Of a stretch of DNA of 64,000 nucleotides, positions 44,725 to 54,223 are shown piece by piece (the first letter of the stretch is position 1; each line of letters starts with the position of its first letter). A program made the translations under genes and the position numbers. The notes under the pieces are model-generated. The model did no database searches. It had not been told where the DNA came from and was given only the letters and a program-made list of their open reading frames with translations. This DNA is from Planctomycetota bacterium. Its GTDB lineage: Bacteria; Planctomycetota; Planctomycetia; Gemmatales; HRBIN36. The stretch spans positions 124,001 through 188,000 of the forward strand of contig JACTMY010000010.1 of assembly GCA_014584395.1 (NCBI GenBank), read 5' to 3'.

Positions 44725-45365
44725 GTTGGAAAATCAGACACACCGGCTCGAATCAAGCGGTCAGCAATCTCACGGCGCAGCAAATCGCTGAGGGGATTCT
44801 CGATGGTCAATGGGAGTCCGTGGACGAAGTCATGGGTCCAGGCGATACACGCTGGATTCCCATCGAGGAACACCCGCAATTCGAGGAATTAATTGAAGCC
44901 CTGGAAGCCGACAATGCCGGGGACGCCTTCAGCGATCCGCACGATCAACACATCGACATGAATCCGCTGATCGACGTGTGCTTGGTGCTTCTGGTCTTCT
45001 TCATCTTGGCCACGACAATGGCGGTGATGGAAAAAGTCCTGGAAATGCCGGAAAGCCGCACCCAGGATCGCAACGTCACAATGGCCCCCCAGGACATTGA
45101 AAAATTGATGATCATCGTGGAAGTGCGCGTGAATCAGGGCAAGCCCGTCATTCGAGTGGATAAGCAAGAAGTAAGTCCCGCCGAGATTCGCAATCGTCTC
45201 CGCGATACCGTGAAGGAGCGCCGAGTCAATCAAATGGTGATCGATGCCAAGGACGTGGACTGGGAAACGGTGGTCAAGGTCATGGACGCCGGAACTTACG
45301 CCGGCATCACCAAGATCAGTTTCAAGACCGATCCCCCCGCAGCTCGAAGCGGTGGTTCACAGTAA
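44721..45365 (+). CDS. Second ExbD/TolR-like protein with N-terminal extra domain
   Basis: A 214-residue protein. The N-terminal ~65 residues (WKIRHTGSNQAVSNLTAQQI, then DGQWESVDEVMGPGDTRWIP) are a second GYF-like input domain. The helix follows MNPLIDVCLVLLVFFILATT with the conserved Asp in PLIDV, then a periplasmic domain (VIRVDKQEVSPAEIRNRLRD). Together with the preceding gene it suggests an ExbD heterodimer in one ExbB pentamer. Its ATG lies inside the stop of the upstream gene. A terminator follows 28 bases later. Confidence 0.87.
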   Translation: MSWKIRHTGSNQAVSNLTAQQIAEGILDGQWESVDEVMGPGDTRWIPIEEHPQFEELIEALEADNAGDAFSDPHDQHIDMNPLIDVCLVLLVFFILATTMAVMEKVLEMPESRTQDRNVTMAPQDIEKLMIIVEVRVNQGKPVIRVDKQEVSPAEIRNRLRDTVKERRVNQMVIDAKDVDWETVVKVMDAGTYAGITKISFKTDPPAARSGGSQ

Positions 45366-45392
45366 TTTCGTCTGCATCCTCATCAACGACAA

Positions 45393-45430
45393 AGCCCTCC
45401 GTGGATCGCTCCGCGGAGGGCTGTTGTTTT
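45393..45430 (+). terminator. Rho-independent terminator after the ExbD operon
   Basis: A 9-bp stem AGCCCTCCG/CGGAGGGCT with a 12-base loop, then GTTGTTTTC. On the minus strand it is followed by TTTGTCGTT, so it may also end the convergent secreted-protein gene. Confidence 0.82.
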
Positions 45431-45446
45431 CTTCCTAACGGACAGG

Positions 45447-46979
45447 TTAGAAACTGATGCTGTATTTCTGGGACATCTTTTGACGGATGTCAATCGTTTC
45501 CTTTTGAACGTCCGCCAAGATTTGATCCCGGACCTTGACGCTTTCGGCCACGACCTTGGATTGCTCCACTTGCATCTCGTGGTAATTGCTATTCACCCAG
45601 AATGAAGGCGGCTGATAAGCGGCAGCAGCGGCACCACCGCCCCATCCCCAGCCAATCGCGCCTGGACCTGCCGCAACGCCACCCCACGCGCCGCCTGGAT
45701 CGATCCAATAGGTTTGGCGCTTGTTGGCTTCGAGCACGTCGTAGTCGACACGAGCGCCCCGCAAATTGGAAGCCACGCTGCGCAACATCAAGCAAATGCG
45801 CGCCGTGCTGTTTTGCAGTTCGGGGTCCACGTTGGACCGCGGCATCCGCTCCAAGCGTTTGGCATAATTTTCATACAACGCGGCGGCCGCGTTGTAGTCG
45901 CTGGCTTTCTTGACCATGTTGCTCATGTCGGAGAGCGTCTTGTCAATGGCCAGAAAATAACGCTTGGTCGAGGCCGCATTCGGTTCATTGGGATTACCAA
46001 CGGACTCCGCGGCAATCGCCGAGGGCGGAACCACGGGCGGATGCAAGATGGAGAAGATGGCCATCAAGCCGAAAGGATTCAACTTGCCGCGAATGGAGAT
46101 CGAATCACTGCTGACGCTGAATTGCCATTCACCCATCTGATCCAAGGGAAAACCCATGTTGCCAAGGACTTCCTTGGCCACGTCAGGGATGATCTCGGCA
46201 AAGGACTGTGGCGAATCGGCGAACGTAATCAAGACTTGGGCATTGGCGGACTGTTCGACCTTCACGCTCACGCTGGCCGTCTTGATACTCGTCAAAAACT
46301 TGGCGAAGTTGTCGAAGTTGACGTCCTTGCCTTGCAAGCTTTTCAAGTGGCGAACATTGTTCTTGATCGTGGCTTGATCCACGGCATCTTCAAGATCGAC
46401 GGCCATGGCCACTTGTCCCTGGCTTGAAGCGGCTTCCAGTGCTTTCTTCAAAACGGGACTGATGCTCGGCGACGTCGCCTCTTTCGCCTTCTTCACCCAA
46501 TTCGATACTTCCTTCGTTTGGGCAGGGATGGCCACACCGAGGGTTTCACGATTGAACTGAATGAAATAGGCATTCCGCGAGGTCAATTGAACGCAAGGCA
46601 CGCCGCCGCCAATGGTGCCTTCGTAGCCGCGTTCGGCACGAGCCAATTCAAAGAAGTTCAACGCTTTGCCAACATTGAAAATGCCGACTTCCCAGTTGCT
46701 CGTCTGGTTGCCTAGTTCAATCTGCCCCGCCTTGATGGCCGATTTGGTTTCAGGGGGACAAGGAATGATCCCGCTGATGTAGTCCAATTCAAGTTTTTCT
46801 TTCCACTTTTCTTCCTGTCCCATGTTGGATCGCAGCAAGCCCGCGATATCGACATAAGCAACGGCGTTGGCCTTGCTGGGCACGCGATTCAGGAGCGATT
46901 CCATGTCTTGTGCCAGTACCGAATGACTGACCATGGCAACCACCCATAGCGTGGCAAGGCACGCTAAGTTTCGCTTCAT
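45447..46979 (-). CDS. Secreted protein of unknown function, 510 aa
   Basis: It has a signal peptide (LACLATLWVVAMVSHSVLAQ). The mature start LLNRVPSKANAVAYVDIAGL, and later blocks scoring one aspect after another, suggest the same broad planctomycete class as the 721-residue protein at 2690, though similarity is faint. A hydrophobic Gly/Trp/Ala insert (GWGWGGGAAAAAYQPPSFWV, residues ~447-466) interrupts the C-terminal part before a helical tail. No enzymatic motif was seen. A strong AAAGGAG site sets the start. It is convergent with the ExbD operon. Confidence 0.8.
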   Translation of the reverse strand: MKRNLACLATLWVVAMVSHSVLAQDMESLLNRVPSKANAVAYVDIAGLLRSNMGQEEKWKEKLELDYISGIIPCPPETKSAIKAGQIELGNQTSNWEVGIFNVGKALNFFELARAERGYEGTIGGGVPCVQLTSRNAYFIQFNRETLGVAIPAQTKEVSNWVKKAKEATSPSISPVLKKALEAASSQGQVAMAVDLEDAVDQATIKNNVRHLKSLQGKDVNFDNFAKFLTSIKTASVSVKVEQSANAQVLITFADSPQSFAEIIPDVAKEVLGNMGFPLDQMGEWQFSVSSDSISIRGKLNPFGLMAIFSILHPPVVPPSAIAAESVGNPNEPNAASTKRYFLAIDKTLSDMSNMVKKASDYNAAAALYENYAKRLERMPRSNVDPELQNSTARICLMLRSVASNLRGARVDYDVLEANKRQTYWIDPGGAWGGVAAGPGAIGWGWGGGAAAAAYQPPSFWVNSNYHEMQVEQSKVVAESVKVRDQILADVQKETIDIRQKMSQKYSISF

Positions 46980-47244
46980 TTTGTCTCCTTTAAGGGTTGA
47001 ACGGGACTAACTTCCATCGGAACAATGCATCTCTGAAACCACACACGGTTTGCGTCCTATGGCTGGCATTATAAGAACCAAGCATGATTTATGCCAAAGT
47101 AAAATGGATTGCACATTCGGCACTATCCACTTTATGTGTAAGGTTTAACGGCAATAGGGGCTGGTCCAAGCTGGGTCAATCAATTTTAGATGAGAACGCG
47201 TGCAGCAAGGAAGGAGAATGAACGATCGCAGCCAAAAATTGAAG

Positions 47245-47334
47245 CGGAGAGGGCGGGATTCGAACCCGCGGAGGCGGTATAACCACCTCACCGATTTAGC
47301 AAACCGGCGCTTTCGACCGCTCAGCCACCTCTCC
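47245..47334 (-). tRNA. tRNA-Ser(GCU)
   Basis: A 90-nt tRNA on the minus strand. The acceptor stem GGAGAGG pairs with CCTCTCC, the anticodon loop TTGCTAA gives anticodon GCU, and there is a long serine variable arm and a T-loop TTCGAAT between GCGGG and CCCGC. The 3' CCA is not encoded. It reads AGC/AGU codons. Confidence 0.96.
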
Positions 47335-47520
47335 CGGTTTGATCAAGACCTCATTTTAGACAAGCCTGTTCGTCATGACAACGGGACATCTTGCCGATTT
47401 TCGTGCGCTGTATCGTTTCGTCAATGGCCATCGTTCCTATTGCAACTTGGCGTTCTAGCTTGCCTCATGATACAGTGAACAACATCCGAGTCGATCCCAT
47501 TATTAACTGAGGATTTCGTC

Positions 47521-49455
47521 ATGGAGGAGTCGACTAGCAAAACTTCCCCCGCTCAAGGCAGCGATCCCTCCTTCGCCGAAAAGGCACTGCGAATGAGCGG
47601 CAAGTCAGCCGAGGAATCCGCACGCTTGGGAGCCATGGATCGGGCAGATGAGCAGGTCGACCAACTGTTTGCTCAACGCTTTCAAACGGCCCAAAGCCCC
47701 GTTCATCGAGCCATTTGGGAGAACCAACTCCCCATTGACTTGTTTATCAGTCCAACACCATCTCCCATCGCCCCGGCCACAGAAACTCGACTGAACCACT
47801 GCTTGACCTTGGTTTCCCGGCATCGTGAGAACCGAACCCTGTTCGATGCTCAAGGTAAAATTGCTTTCCCTGTTCTTCAGGATTTAGCCCAGGAGGGCTA
47901 TTGGGGGTTACTGATCGATCCAGAGTATGGCGGCTCCGGCTTGACCTTCCGCCGCTTCGCCACTTTTTTGACCGAGATGGCGCGGATCGACGCCATGGTG
48001 GCGGGGTTGGCTTCGGTGCATGGCTGCATTGGCGCCGTCGACCCGCTGCGGACCTTCGGGACGCGCGAACAAAAACAACAATGGCTTCCCCGCCTGGCCA
48101 GCGGAGAACGCTTGTCCGCCTTCGCGTTGACCGAACCCCCAGCAGGCACGGATTTGACCGCACTGCGCACGCAAGCGGTGCGTGATGGCGACTTTTTAGT
48201 CATTGATGGCGAAAAATTGTTCATTACAAACGCTCTCCCAGGACGCACCATCGGCTTGGTCGTGACGTACGAGAGCCGACCCGCCGTCGTCATTGTCGAC
48301 CTCCCTGATCAAGAAACCGAACAGGTTCAATGGGTTCACTACGGACTTCATGCCTTGCGTCGCGGACATAACGTCGGTCTTCGCTTCAAGGGCTTGCGCG
48401 TGCCCCTCAGCCATCTGCTCACGCCAAGTCATGGGGATGGTTTGACCATCGCCTATCATGGATTGAATCTGGGCCGTGTGGCGTTATGTGCCACGGCATC
48501 CGGGACGATGCAAGTGCTGCTCAAGAACATGCTGCCCTGGGCGGGCTATCGACATACCTATGGCCAGGCCATACAGACGCGGGAATTGGTCAAGCGGCGC
48601 ATCGCCCGATTGGCAGGTTTGATCACCGCGGCCGACGCTCTGGTCGCCTGGTGTTCATCCTTGCTCGATCAGGGATATCGCGGCGAAATGGAGTGCATCA
48701 TCGCCAAAATCTTCGGGAGCGAAGCCCTCAAGGAAGCCGCCATTGAGCTTTTCATGAAAACCCATGGCGGGCGAGCTTTTTTGCATGGACATCTTTTCGG
48801 AGACCATGTCCATGATTACCTCGCGCCTTGCATTTATGAGGGCGAAGGTGAAATGCTGGGATTGGCTCTGTTCAAGTCGTTGGTCAAGGAGCATGGAAAG
48901 CGCTACTTCGAACCGATCGGCTTGGCCATGCAGAAACACCAGATGCGGACTTTTCGACCCGCCCATCCCCTGCATCTTTGGAAACTGCGGCGGGAAATAT
49001 CGGCTTATCTTGGTTGGCGATGGACGAAAGCCGTGTCCAAACGAAATCGACCGCGTCTTCCGGGCATGCCGGCTTCCTTGCTGGACAAAGTGAGTTTCGC
49101 ATCCAATCAACTGAAACAACTCGCCCTAGATCTCAGCGCTGCCATGGCCAAACATCAATTAAAACTAGCGGATCGGCAATGCCGCATGGCTGAACTGTCA
49201 CAGCGGGTGCAGGACGCGGTTGTGATGCTCGTCACCGCGCTTTATGCTCGCCAGCGCGGCGACGCCTTCACCATCGCCGCGGCGGATGTCATCGGTCAGG
49301 ATTTGCATCGCAAACTAACCGGCGAACGGCCTAGCGATCATTACTTCAAATCCGTCAGTGCCTTGGCGGATCGCGTGATCGCTGGTGAAATGGAAGTGCT
49401 GGATCAGATTCCTCATGACCCGATCCTCATGCCCTATCCAAACGCTTCACCCTAG
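47521..49455 (+). CDS. Acyl-CoA dehydrogenase, long form
   Basis: A 644-residue FAD enzyme of the very-long-chain type, longer than the ~380-residue classical members. Recognisable blocks: YWGLLIDPEYGGSGLTF, SAFALTEPPAGTDL, GEKLFITNA, NLGRVALCATASGTMQVLLK and the catalytic region CIYEGEGEML, where the Glu of YEG is the base. An N-terminal ~60 and C-terminal ~170 residues extend the core, as in VLCAD/ACAD9. It would start beta-oxidation of fatty acyl-CoA. GAGG precedes the ATG. No other beta-oxidation gene is adjacent. Confidence 0.92.
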   Translation: MEESTSKTSPAQGSDPSFAEKALRMSGKSAEESARLGAMDRADEQVDQLFAQRFQTAQSPVHRAIWENQLPIDLFISPTPSPIAPATETRLNHCLTLVSRHRENRTLFDAQGKIAFPVLQDLAQEGYWGLLIDPEYGGSGLTFRRFATFLTEMARIDAMVAGLASVHGCIGAVDPLRTFGTREQKQQWLPRLASGERLSAFALTEPPAGTDLTALRTQAVRDGDFLVIDGEKLFITNALPGRTIGLVVTYESRPAVVIVDLPDQETEQVQWVHYGLHALRRGHNVGLRFKGLRVPLSHLLTPSHGDGLTIAYHGLNLGRVALCATASGTMQVLLKNMLPWAGYRHTYGQAIQTRELVKRRIARLAGLITAADALVAWCSSLLDQGYRGEMECIIAKIFGSEALKEAAIELFMKTHGGRAFLHGHLFGDHVHDYLAPCIYEGEGEMLGLALFKSLVKEHGKRYFEPIGLAMQKHQMRTFRPAHPLHLWKLRREISAYLGWRWTKAVSKRNRPRLPGMPASLLDKVSFASNQLKQLALDLSAAMAKHQLKLADRQCRMAELSQRVQDAVVMLVTALYARQRGDAFTIAAADVIGQDLHRKLTGERPSDHYFKSVSALADRVIAGEMEVLDQIPHDPILMPYPNASP

Positions 49456-49562
49456 CCCTTGCATCCATCGAGAATCTCGCCCAGAAAAGCCAAACGATCC
49501 CTTGGCGTTCACCGAGGGACCGTTGTACGGGTCATGGAGAGAATGACGGCTCGAAATCGAAC

Positions 49563-50363
49563 CTATTTCAATTCACACGTCGATTTGCCAATGAATAAGG
49601 GAATGTTGTTGGGGATGGGGTTTTGATCCTTGCCCGGGGTTCCCTTGATAGAGAATGGCCCCACGAGACCACGGTCAGCCTGTAACTCACCCTTCGTCCC
49701 CGCCATGCGATTGCGTTCTTGAAGGAGCTTCACAAACTCCTCCAGATCCTGAGCATTCGCTTCCAAGGTTTTCTTCTTGCTGTCGGGCCTGCGGAATTCA
49801 TGCACCATAAAGACCGCCACCTGGGCATTTTCCATGCGCGCCCGCACCAGCGTGGCGGCCACGTTGAACAGCAGCTTAAAACGAAGCTCGCTCACCGATT
49901 CCGCTTCCAATCCAAAGATGGCTTTGGCCAGGCGGTTGACCCGTTGCGGGAAGGTGGATTCCGGGTCGTCCTTCTTTTTCTTGAGCTTCTTGGCGATGGA
50001 CTTGTTAAATCGTTCATCGCCGATGCCCTCAATATCGAGCAGGATGCGTTTGCCTCCAGCCTCGCCCAAGACAACCAAGTCGTGTTGCCGGGTGCGGCCG
50101 CCACTTTCGTCCACTTCGGTTACCAATTCCGCATAGGCGCGCATGGCTACCAAGTTGCGGGTCGCTGGCTGCAGGTTCAGGACTTCCTCGATTTCCGGGG
50201 GCAGGCCGTTCGGATACTTCCAACTGGCTCGCAGCCAGCGTTTGGCCAGCTCGTATGTGCTGCATCCCGCTTGCCATTCGTCGTCTCGTCCATGAGGTGC
50301 AAATTCAGACCATTCCTCCAGCTTCCTGATGCTTTTTCCCGATAGGATCTGCAACGGACTCAT
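49563..50363 (-). CDS. Hypothetical protein, 266 aa
   Basis: A soluble protein with no signal peptide. WQAGCSTYELAKRWLRAS, then HDLVVLGEAGGKRILLDIEG resembles the opening of DUF6946-like proteins, which share a D-x(n)-E-x-K-like core with nuclease folds; here the pattern is D, then ILLDIEG without the Lys, so nuclease activity is doubtful. A Lys-rich run (KKLKKKKDD) follows. The start has GAGG upstream. It lies 39 bases after the TIM-barrel gene and is probably in the surE operon. The family assignment is tentative. Confidence 0.65.
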   Translation of the reverse strand: MSPLQILSGKSIRKLEEWSEFAPHGRDDEWQAGCSTYELAKRWLRASWKYPNGLPPEIEEVLNLQPATRNLVAMRAYAELVTEVDESGGRTRQHDLVVLGEAGGKRILLDIEGIGDERFNKSIAKKLKKKKDDPESTFPQRVNRLAKAIFGLEAESVSELRFKLLFNVAATLVRARMENAQVAVFMVHEFRRPDSKKKTLEANAQDLEEFVKLLQERNRMAGTKGELQADRGLVGPFSIKGTPGKDQNPIPNNIPLFIGKSTCELK

Positions 50364-50402
50364 GATGCGACCTCAACGTTAAGACAACCCTCCGAGTTTA
50401 GA

Positions 50403-51440
50403 CTAACGTCCAAGCAGCAGGCTGAGAATATACATTTCCAAATCTTCATAATTCCTTCGCAATCGCAACTCTTCTACCATCTCGTTGTCCACCTTTCTGA
50501 CGACAGCCAAAATACGAAGAAATAGTTCACGACTATTCGCCAGATGCTTAGCTTGATCCTCAACCGTAGTCGTCCTCATTGGCTTCACATCCATGCCAAT
50601 ACATTCGCCGTTTGAACCGTAACCACCGCGATCTAAGACCCAGACGGTGTTGAATGCTCGGCGTAAGTCAACGCTAGCAAAAGACTTATCTTGATCGAAC
50701 TTCAAGCCGTTCTGATCGTTTAAATGAACGCTCCATAGCTTCCTATGCCACAATGCATAAGCCATTTCATCAGAGGGATCGAGTCCTGCCAAGATGGCGT
50801 GCGCGGATTCGATCAATACCCCAACCCGTTCAGGCGCCTTGGTCTTGTTGATCATGGCCAAAAAATGGCCCGGAGTCGGCCAGTATGCCAAGTCCATTGG
50901 CTCATTAGGCTTCATTTCACCCAACAGTTTGACTTGTGGGTCGTATTCCAGCATGGCATCCAAGGCTTCCAACAACCGATCATGAACGGCCATGGGGTCC
51001 TTGGCCTCGCGGATATACGTCCCTTCTCGCGCAAGCCAGAGCACCTGCAGATTCGTTCCTAATGCCCTCCCGATGTCCATGCTGCGTTTCGAACGATCTA
51101 TGGCATACTGTCGATCTTGCACACGGTTGGAGGTAAATGCCCCATCCATGGTTTGTGGCGCTTCCCAAAGCCGTGGCGCCACAAACTCGACAAACAACCC
51201 CTCATCGCTGAGAATTTTCTTCAAATCACGGACAGCTTTTTCCATCGTCGGACGGTCCGCCGCCGCGTCGATAACGTCATCGTCGTGCAACTGAACGCCA
51301 TCGTAGCCTAGCTGCTTGTAGAATCGCAATTTTTGCGCCAAAGAAAGATCGGGCCTGACCGGAGGTCCAAACGGGTCCGCCCCTGTCGATAAATTCCATG
51401 GGCCAAACGTAAATCGATATCGAGTATCCGCAGCAGGCAT
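50403..51440 (-). CDS. Xylose-isomerase-like TIM barrel protein
   Basis: A 345-residue protein of the sugar isomerase/AP endonuclease 2 barrel superfamily. It opens FTFGPWNLSTGADPFGPPVR, then LGYDGVQLHDDDVID. Metal-binding type residues include Glu in LLGEMKPNEPM, His in VGVLIESAHAI and WSVHLNDQNG with Asp. This resembles xylose isomerase XylA-like proteins of planctomycetes and actinobacteria that act on sugars other than xylose, so the substrate is uncertain. A strong GGAGGTG site precedes the ATG at 51440. It lies 13 bases after surE. Confidence 0.88.
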   Translation of the reverse strand: MPAADTRYRFTFGPWNLSTGADPFGPPVRPDLSLAQKLRFYKQLGYDGVQLHDDDVIDAAADRPTMEKAVRDLKKILSDEGLFVEFVAPRLWEAPQTMDGAFTSNRVQDRQYAIDRSKRSMDIGRALGTNLQVLWLAREGTYIREAKDPMAVHDRLLEALDAMLEYDPQVKLLGEMKPNEPMDLAYWPTPGHFLAMINKTKAPERVGVLIESAHAILAGLDPSDEMAYALWHRKLWSVHLNDQNGLKFDQDKSFASVDLRRAFNTVWVLDRGGYGSNGECIGMDVKPMRTTTVEDQAKHLANSRELFLRILAVVRKVDNEMVEELRLRRNYEDLEMYILSLLLGR

Positions 51441-51453
51441 CAAATCACCTCCA

Positions 51454-52260
51454 TCAGCTTTTAATAGCGTTCAATCCTTCGCCGCGGATGGCATTGATGT
51501 CCCATTGCCAATCGTGCATGCGTTCCATGTCGCGATAACTGGTTAAATCAAATTGCAACGGCGTGACGGTGATAAACCGTTCCGTTAGGGCCGTCACATC
51601 GGCCTCGCCAGAACCTGGGGGACATTCGATTTTCGTCGTAATCCAAAAGTAGGTTCTTCCTCGCGGATCCTTGCGGCGATCGTAGCTTTCTTCGTACCGT
51701 CGCGTTCCATGGGGAACCACGCGAATTCCTTTGGGCAATCCCTGGTCCAAGCTGGGGATGTTGACGTTGATCAACATGCCAGGCTCCAGTCGATGCATAA
51801 TGATCTGCTCGATCACTCGACGGGCCAAGGAGGCCGCCAGAGGATAGTTCAATTTCATCGGCCGCTGGTATTCCAACGACACGGCGATGCTGGGCACGTC
51901 AAAAAAAGCGCCTTCGATGGCCGCCGCCACGGTGCCCGAATAGAGCACATTGATGCCAGCGTTGGAACCGGAATTCATGCCGCTCACCAGCAAATCAGGC
52001 GGCTCATGCAACAACTCCGTCATGGCGAGTTTGACGCAATCCGCGGGTCTGCCCTCCACCGCCCATCCAATCCTTTCATTATGCTCATCGTAAACGTCTT
52101 GAACGAGCAGCGGCGTTAACAGCGTGATCGAATGCCCCACGGCACTCTGCTCCGTCGCTGGCGCCACCACCATGACTTCTCCCAATTTCTTCAACTCCGG
52201 CAGCAACGCTCGCAGCCCAGGAGCGAAAATGCCATCGTCGTTGCATAGTAAAATTCTCAT
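51454..52260 (-). CDS. surE: 5'/3'-nucleotidase SurE
   Basis: A 268-residue SurE. It has the metal motif LLCNDDGIFAPG (Asp8-Asp9), APATEQSAVGHSIT, GRPADCVKLA, and VSGMNSGSNAGINVLYSGTV with the Asn ligand. It dephosphorylates nucleoside 5'/3'-monophosphates in the cytoplasm. In many bacteria it sits beside pcm, but here it is followed by the TIM-barrel gene and a hypothetical gene with short gaps, so an operon of three is likely. A terminator separates it from the TPR gene upstream. Confidence 0.95.
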   Translation of the reverse strand: MRILLCNDDGIFAPGLRALLPELKKLGEVMVVAPATEQSAVGHSITLLTPLLVQDVYDEHNERIGWAVEGRPADCVKLAMTELLHEPPDLLVSGMNSGSNAGINVLYSGTVAAAIEGAFFDVPSIAVSLEYQRPMKLNYPLAASLARRVIEQIIMHRLEPGMLINVNIPSLDQGLPKGIRVVPHGTRRYEESYDRRKDPRGRTYFWITTKIECPPGSGEADVTALTERFITVTPLQFDLTSYRDMERMHDWQWDINAIRGEGLNAIKS

Positions 52261-52353
52261 GATTCCTTTACCCTCGCAGCATCAGTTCGACCACCATGCT
52301 CCCATGCACGGAGAGTCGCTGTGCGGTATCCTTTTGTTTTATGCATTTACAAT

Positions 52354-52395
52354 AAAAAAGGATCGAGCCAAGGGGCTGTTCCCCTCGCTCGATCC
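52354..52395 (-). terminator. Rho-independent terminator of the TPR gene
   Basis: On the minus strand GGATCGAGC pairs with GCTCGATCC, with an inner AGGGG/CCCCT stem, followed by TTTTTT. It lies about 50 bases after the TPR stop and before surE. Confidence 0.88.
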
Positions 52396-52442
52396 GTTGG
52401 CTCATCGACGATCTGCTCACTCGAGATTCGATCAAGGCCTGA

Positions 52443-53357
52443 TCATTTTTCTTCCTTCGGCATCAAGAATCCCGACATGGCAGAGGGGTCCGCTGTGAAA
52501 CTGGCCGCTCGGCGAAAGACCATTTGGGCTTTCTCTTTCTCGCCATCAAACCAAAGTTGATAGCCCAAAAGAAATAGCAAGCCATCGTCGTTGGGGCTTT
52601 TCTCGATCGCCGCGGCCAATTGCCCGAGATGCTGCTGAAATTGCTTGCCCTTCTCGCCGTATAACGCCCGAGGTTGAAATGCGGCAGCGGGCCATTGAGG
52701 GTGCCATTTCAGGCCGCGCTGGATCGCTGTCACCGCCTTGGGGTATTGTCCCAAGGCAAACAACGCCTGCCCCTGATAAAACCAAGGCTGGCCATCGAGA
52801 GGATTCTCCTTGCTGGCTTGCTCGTAATGCCTCAGGGCTTGACTAAAAGCCCCTGATGCAAAAGCGGCGTTGCCGAGACGAATCTCACGGGCCATGCTTT
52901 CCTTTTTGTCGAACTCATCCCGGGCCCGGGGTTCATTGGCTCCATCGGCCTTGTCATTTTTGATGGCGGGCGGTTTCTCAATGTTCTTGACCTGGGCTGG
53001 TGGGTTGACGTAGATGGGTTGATTCGGCACGATGGGCATCATATAGGGCATGGTTGGAAACAAATTGCCCGCCGTGATGGGTGGAGGATAACCCGTCAGC
53101 CACGTGTAATAGCCGGATTGGTAAAAGGGATCCAACCACCAGAAAACGGGATAGGATGCATACCCAAATCTGCCTTGAAGTGGATCGTAGACAGGCATGC
53201 CGACATAGGGAACGCCATAAGAACCGAACGCCCTGCCCGTGCTCCCTCCTGGTCGTGAGCGAAAGACCGGGTCAAGATGGCCAGCTCCAGGCTGAGCCAA
53301 CAAGGGTGATTGAAACAGCAAGAATCCTAGTCCCGCGATCCATAGAGCCTTTTTCAT
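52443..53357 (-). CDS. Secreted TPR-repeat protein
   Basis: A 304-residue protein with a signal peptide (KKALWIAGLGFLLFQSPLLA). An N-terminal aromatic, Tyr/Pro/Gly-rich region (YPVFWWLDPFYQSGYYTWLT) is followed by three or so tetratricopeptide repeats (AFASGAFSQALRHYEQASKE, FALGQYPKAVTAIQRGLKWH). It is probably a periplasmic or surface scaffold. A strong AAGGAG site precedes the ATG. It is a single gene. Confidence 0.87.
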   Translation of the reverse strand: MKKALWIAGLGFLLFQSPLLAQPGAGHLDPVFRSRPGGSTGRAFGSYGVPYVGMPVYDPLQGRFGYASYPVFWWLDPFYQSGYYTWLTGYPPPITAGNLFPTMPYMMPIVPNQPIYVNPPAQVKNIEKPPAIKNDKADGANEPRARDEFDKKESMAREIRLGNAAFASGAFSQALRHYEQASKENPLDGQPWFYQGQALFALGQYPKAVTAIQRGLKWHPQWPAAAFQPRALYGEKGKQFQQHLGQLAAAIEKSPNDDGLLFLLGYQLWFDGEKEKAQMVFRRAASFTADPSAMSGFLMPKEEK

Positions 53358-53753
53358 GGAAGGGCTCCTTCCTACTTGTCCTGGTCGATGCTCCCTGTTG
53401 ACATTCTCCCCTGTCCGCTCACGAAGACAAGGGGACTGGGATCAACTCGACCTTTAAACGGCAAACAACATTAAACTTGCAAATCAAATACCAGTCTCGA
53501 TCTAAATCGCCGTGTTCTCCTGTCGATTCTCTTTCCAGGTCAAAGGCCTCTGGATACCATGAGCAAATCTTTGCGTCCTGCTCGAATTGTCATGCCAAAC
53601 TTTTATACAGCCTCGGGAAATAAAACGAAAATGTGCTCACAAGAAATGGACTGGCTCGTCATCGCCCTGTCGTTGGGACTAAGACTTGGCTCCGGCTGTG
53701 GTGAAAAAGCTCCGATTACCCTTGGCCGCGGGCCGGAAATGGGTTACTAATCG
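53358..53753. other. 396-base spacer, nothing recognised
   Basis: The region between two divergent genes. A possible 63-codon frame at 53559-53750 has no family match and no ribosome site. A short CCCCT/AGGGG hairpin lies near 53410-53435. No clear promoter was found. Confidence 0.5.
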
Positions 53754-54161
53754 ATGGACGAGCCTCGACTGCAACATGGACTGGCCAGGATGGTCTTCAT
53801 GCTGGGAGGCCTCTTCTTTCTGGGTTTGGGCGTCATCGGTGCCATCCTTCCCATCCTGCCCACCACGCCATTTCTGCTGCTCGCCCTCTTTTGCTTCGCT
53901 CGTTCTTCGACTCGATTGCACCATTGGCTGCTCCACTCGCCCTTCTTTGGTCCCTATCTACGCGATTGGCAACAACATCGAGGCGTTCGCAGACGGGTCA
54001 AAATCATGGCCATCGTCATGGTGGCGACCGTTGTGGGGGTAACGCTCTGGCTGACCGATCTCTCTTGGATGGCCCAATCAGGACTGATCGGCTTGGCGGC
54101 CATTGGCATCACGGTCATCCTTCGGCTCAAGACGATCGCAGAGGATGCACTCGAAGAGTAG
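53754..54161 (+). CDS. YbaN-like (DUF454) inner-membrane protein
   Basis: A 135-residue protein with two to three hydrophobic segments (MVFMLGGLFFLGLGVIGAIL, then PTTPFLLLALFCFARSS, and VMVATVVGVTLWLTDL). PILPTTPFLLLALFCFARSS with HHWLLHSPFFGPYL is the DUF454/YbaN signature. The function is unknown. The ATG at 53754 has a weak site. Confidence 0.88.
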   Translation: MDEPRLQHGLARMVFMLGGLFFLGLGVIGAILPILPTTPFLLLALFCFARSSTRLHHWLLHSPFFGPYLRDWQQHRGVRRRVKIMAIVMVATVVGVTLWLTDLSWMAQSGLIGLAAIGITVILRLKTIAEDALEE

Positions 54162-54223
54162 CCAACAAGCGCGCGTTTGGACGCTCACGAAGCACTGGGG
54201 GCACTGACTGATACCGATCAGAC

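Noticed and set aside
49490..49540. Possible terminator between the acyl-CoA dehydrogenase and the 266-residue gene
   Set aside because: The ~9-bp stem has a mismatch on the plus strand and no T-run follows.
53559..53750. 63-codon frame before the YbaN-like gene
   Set aside because: No ribosome site, no family and low-complexity sequence. Its stop near the next start is likely chance.
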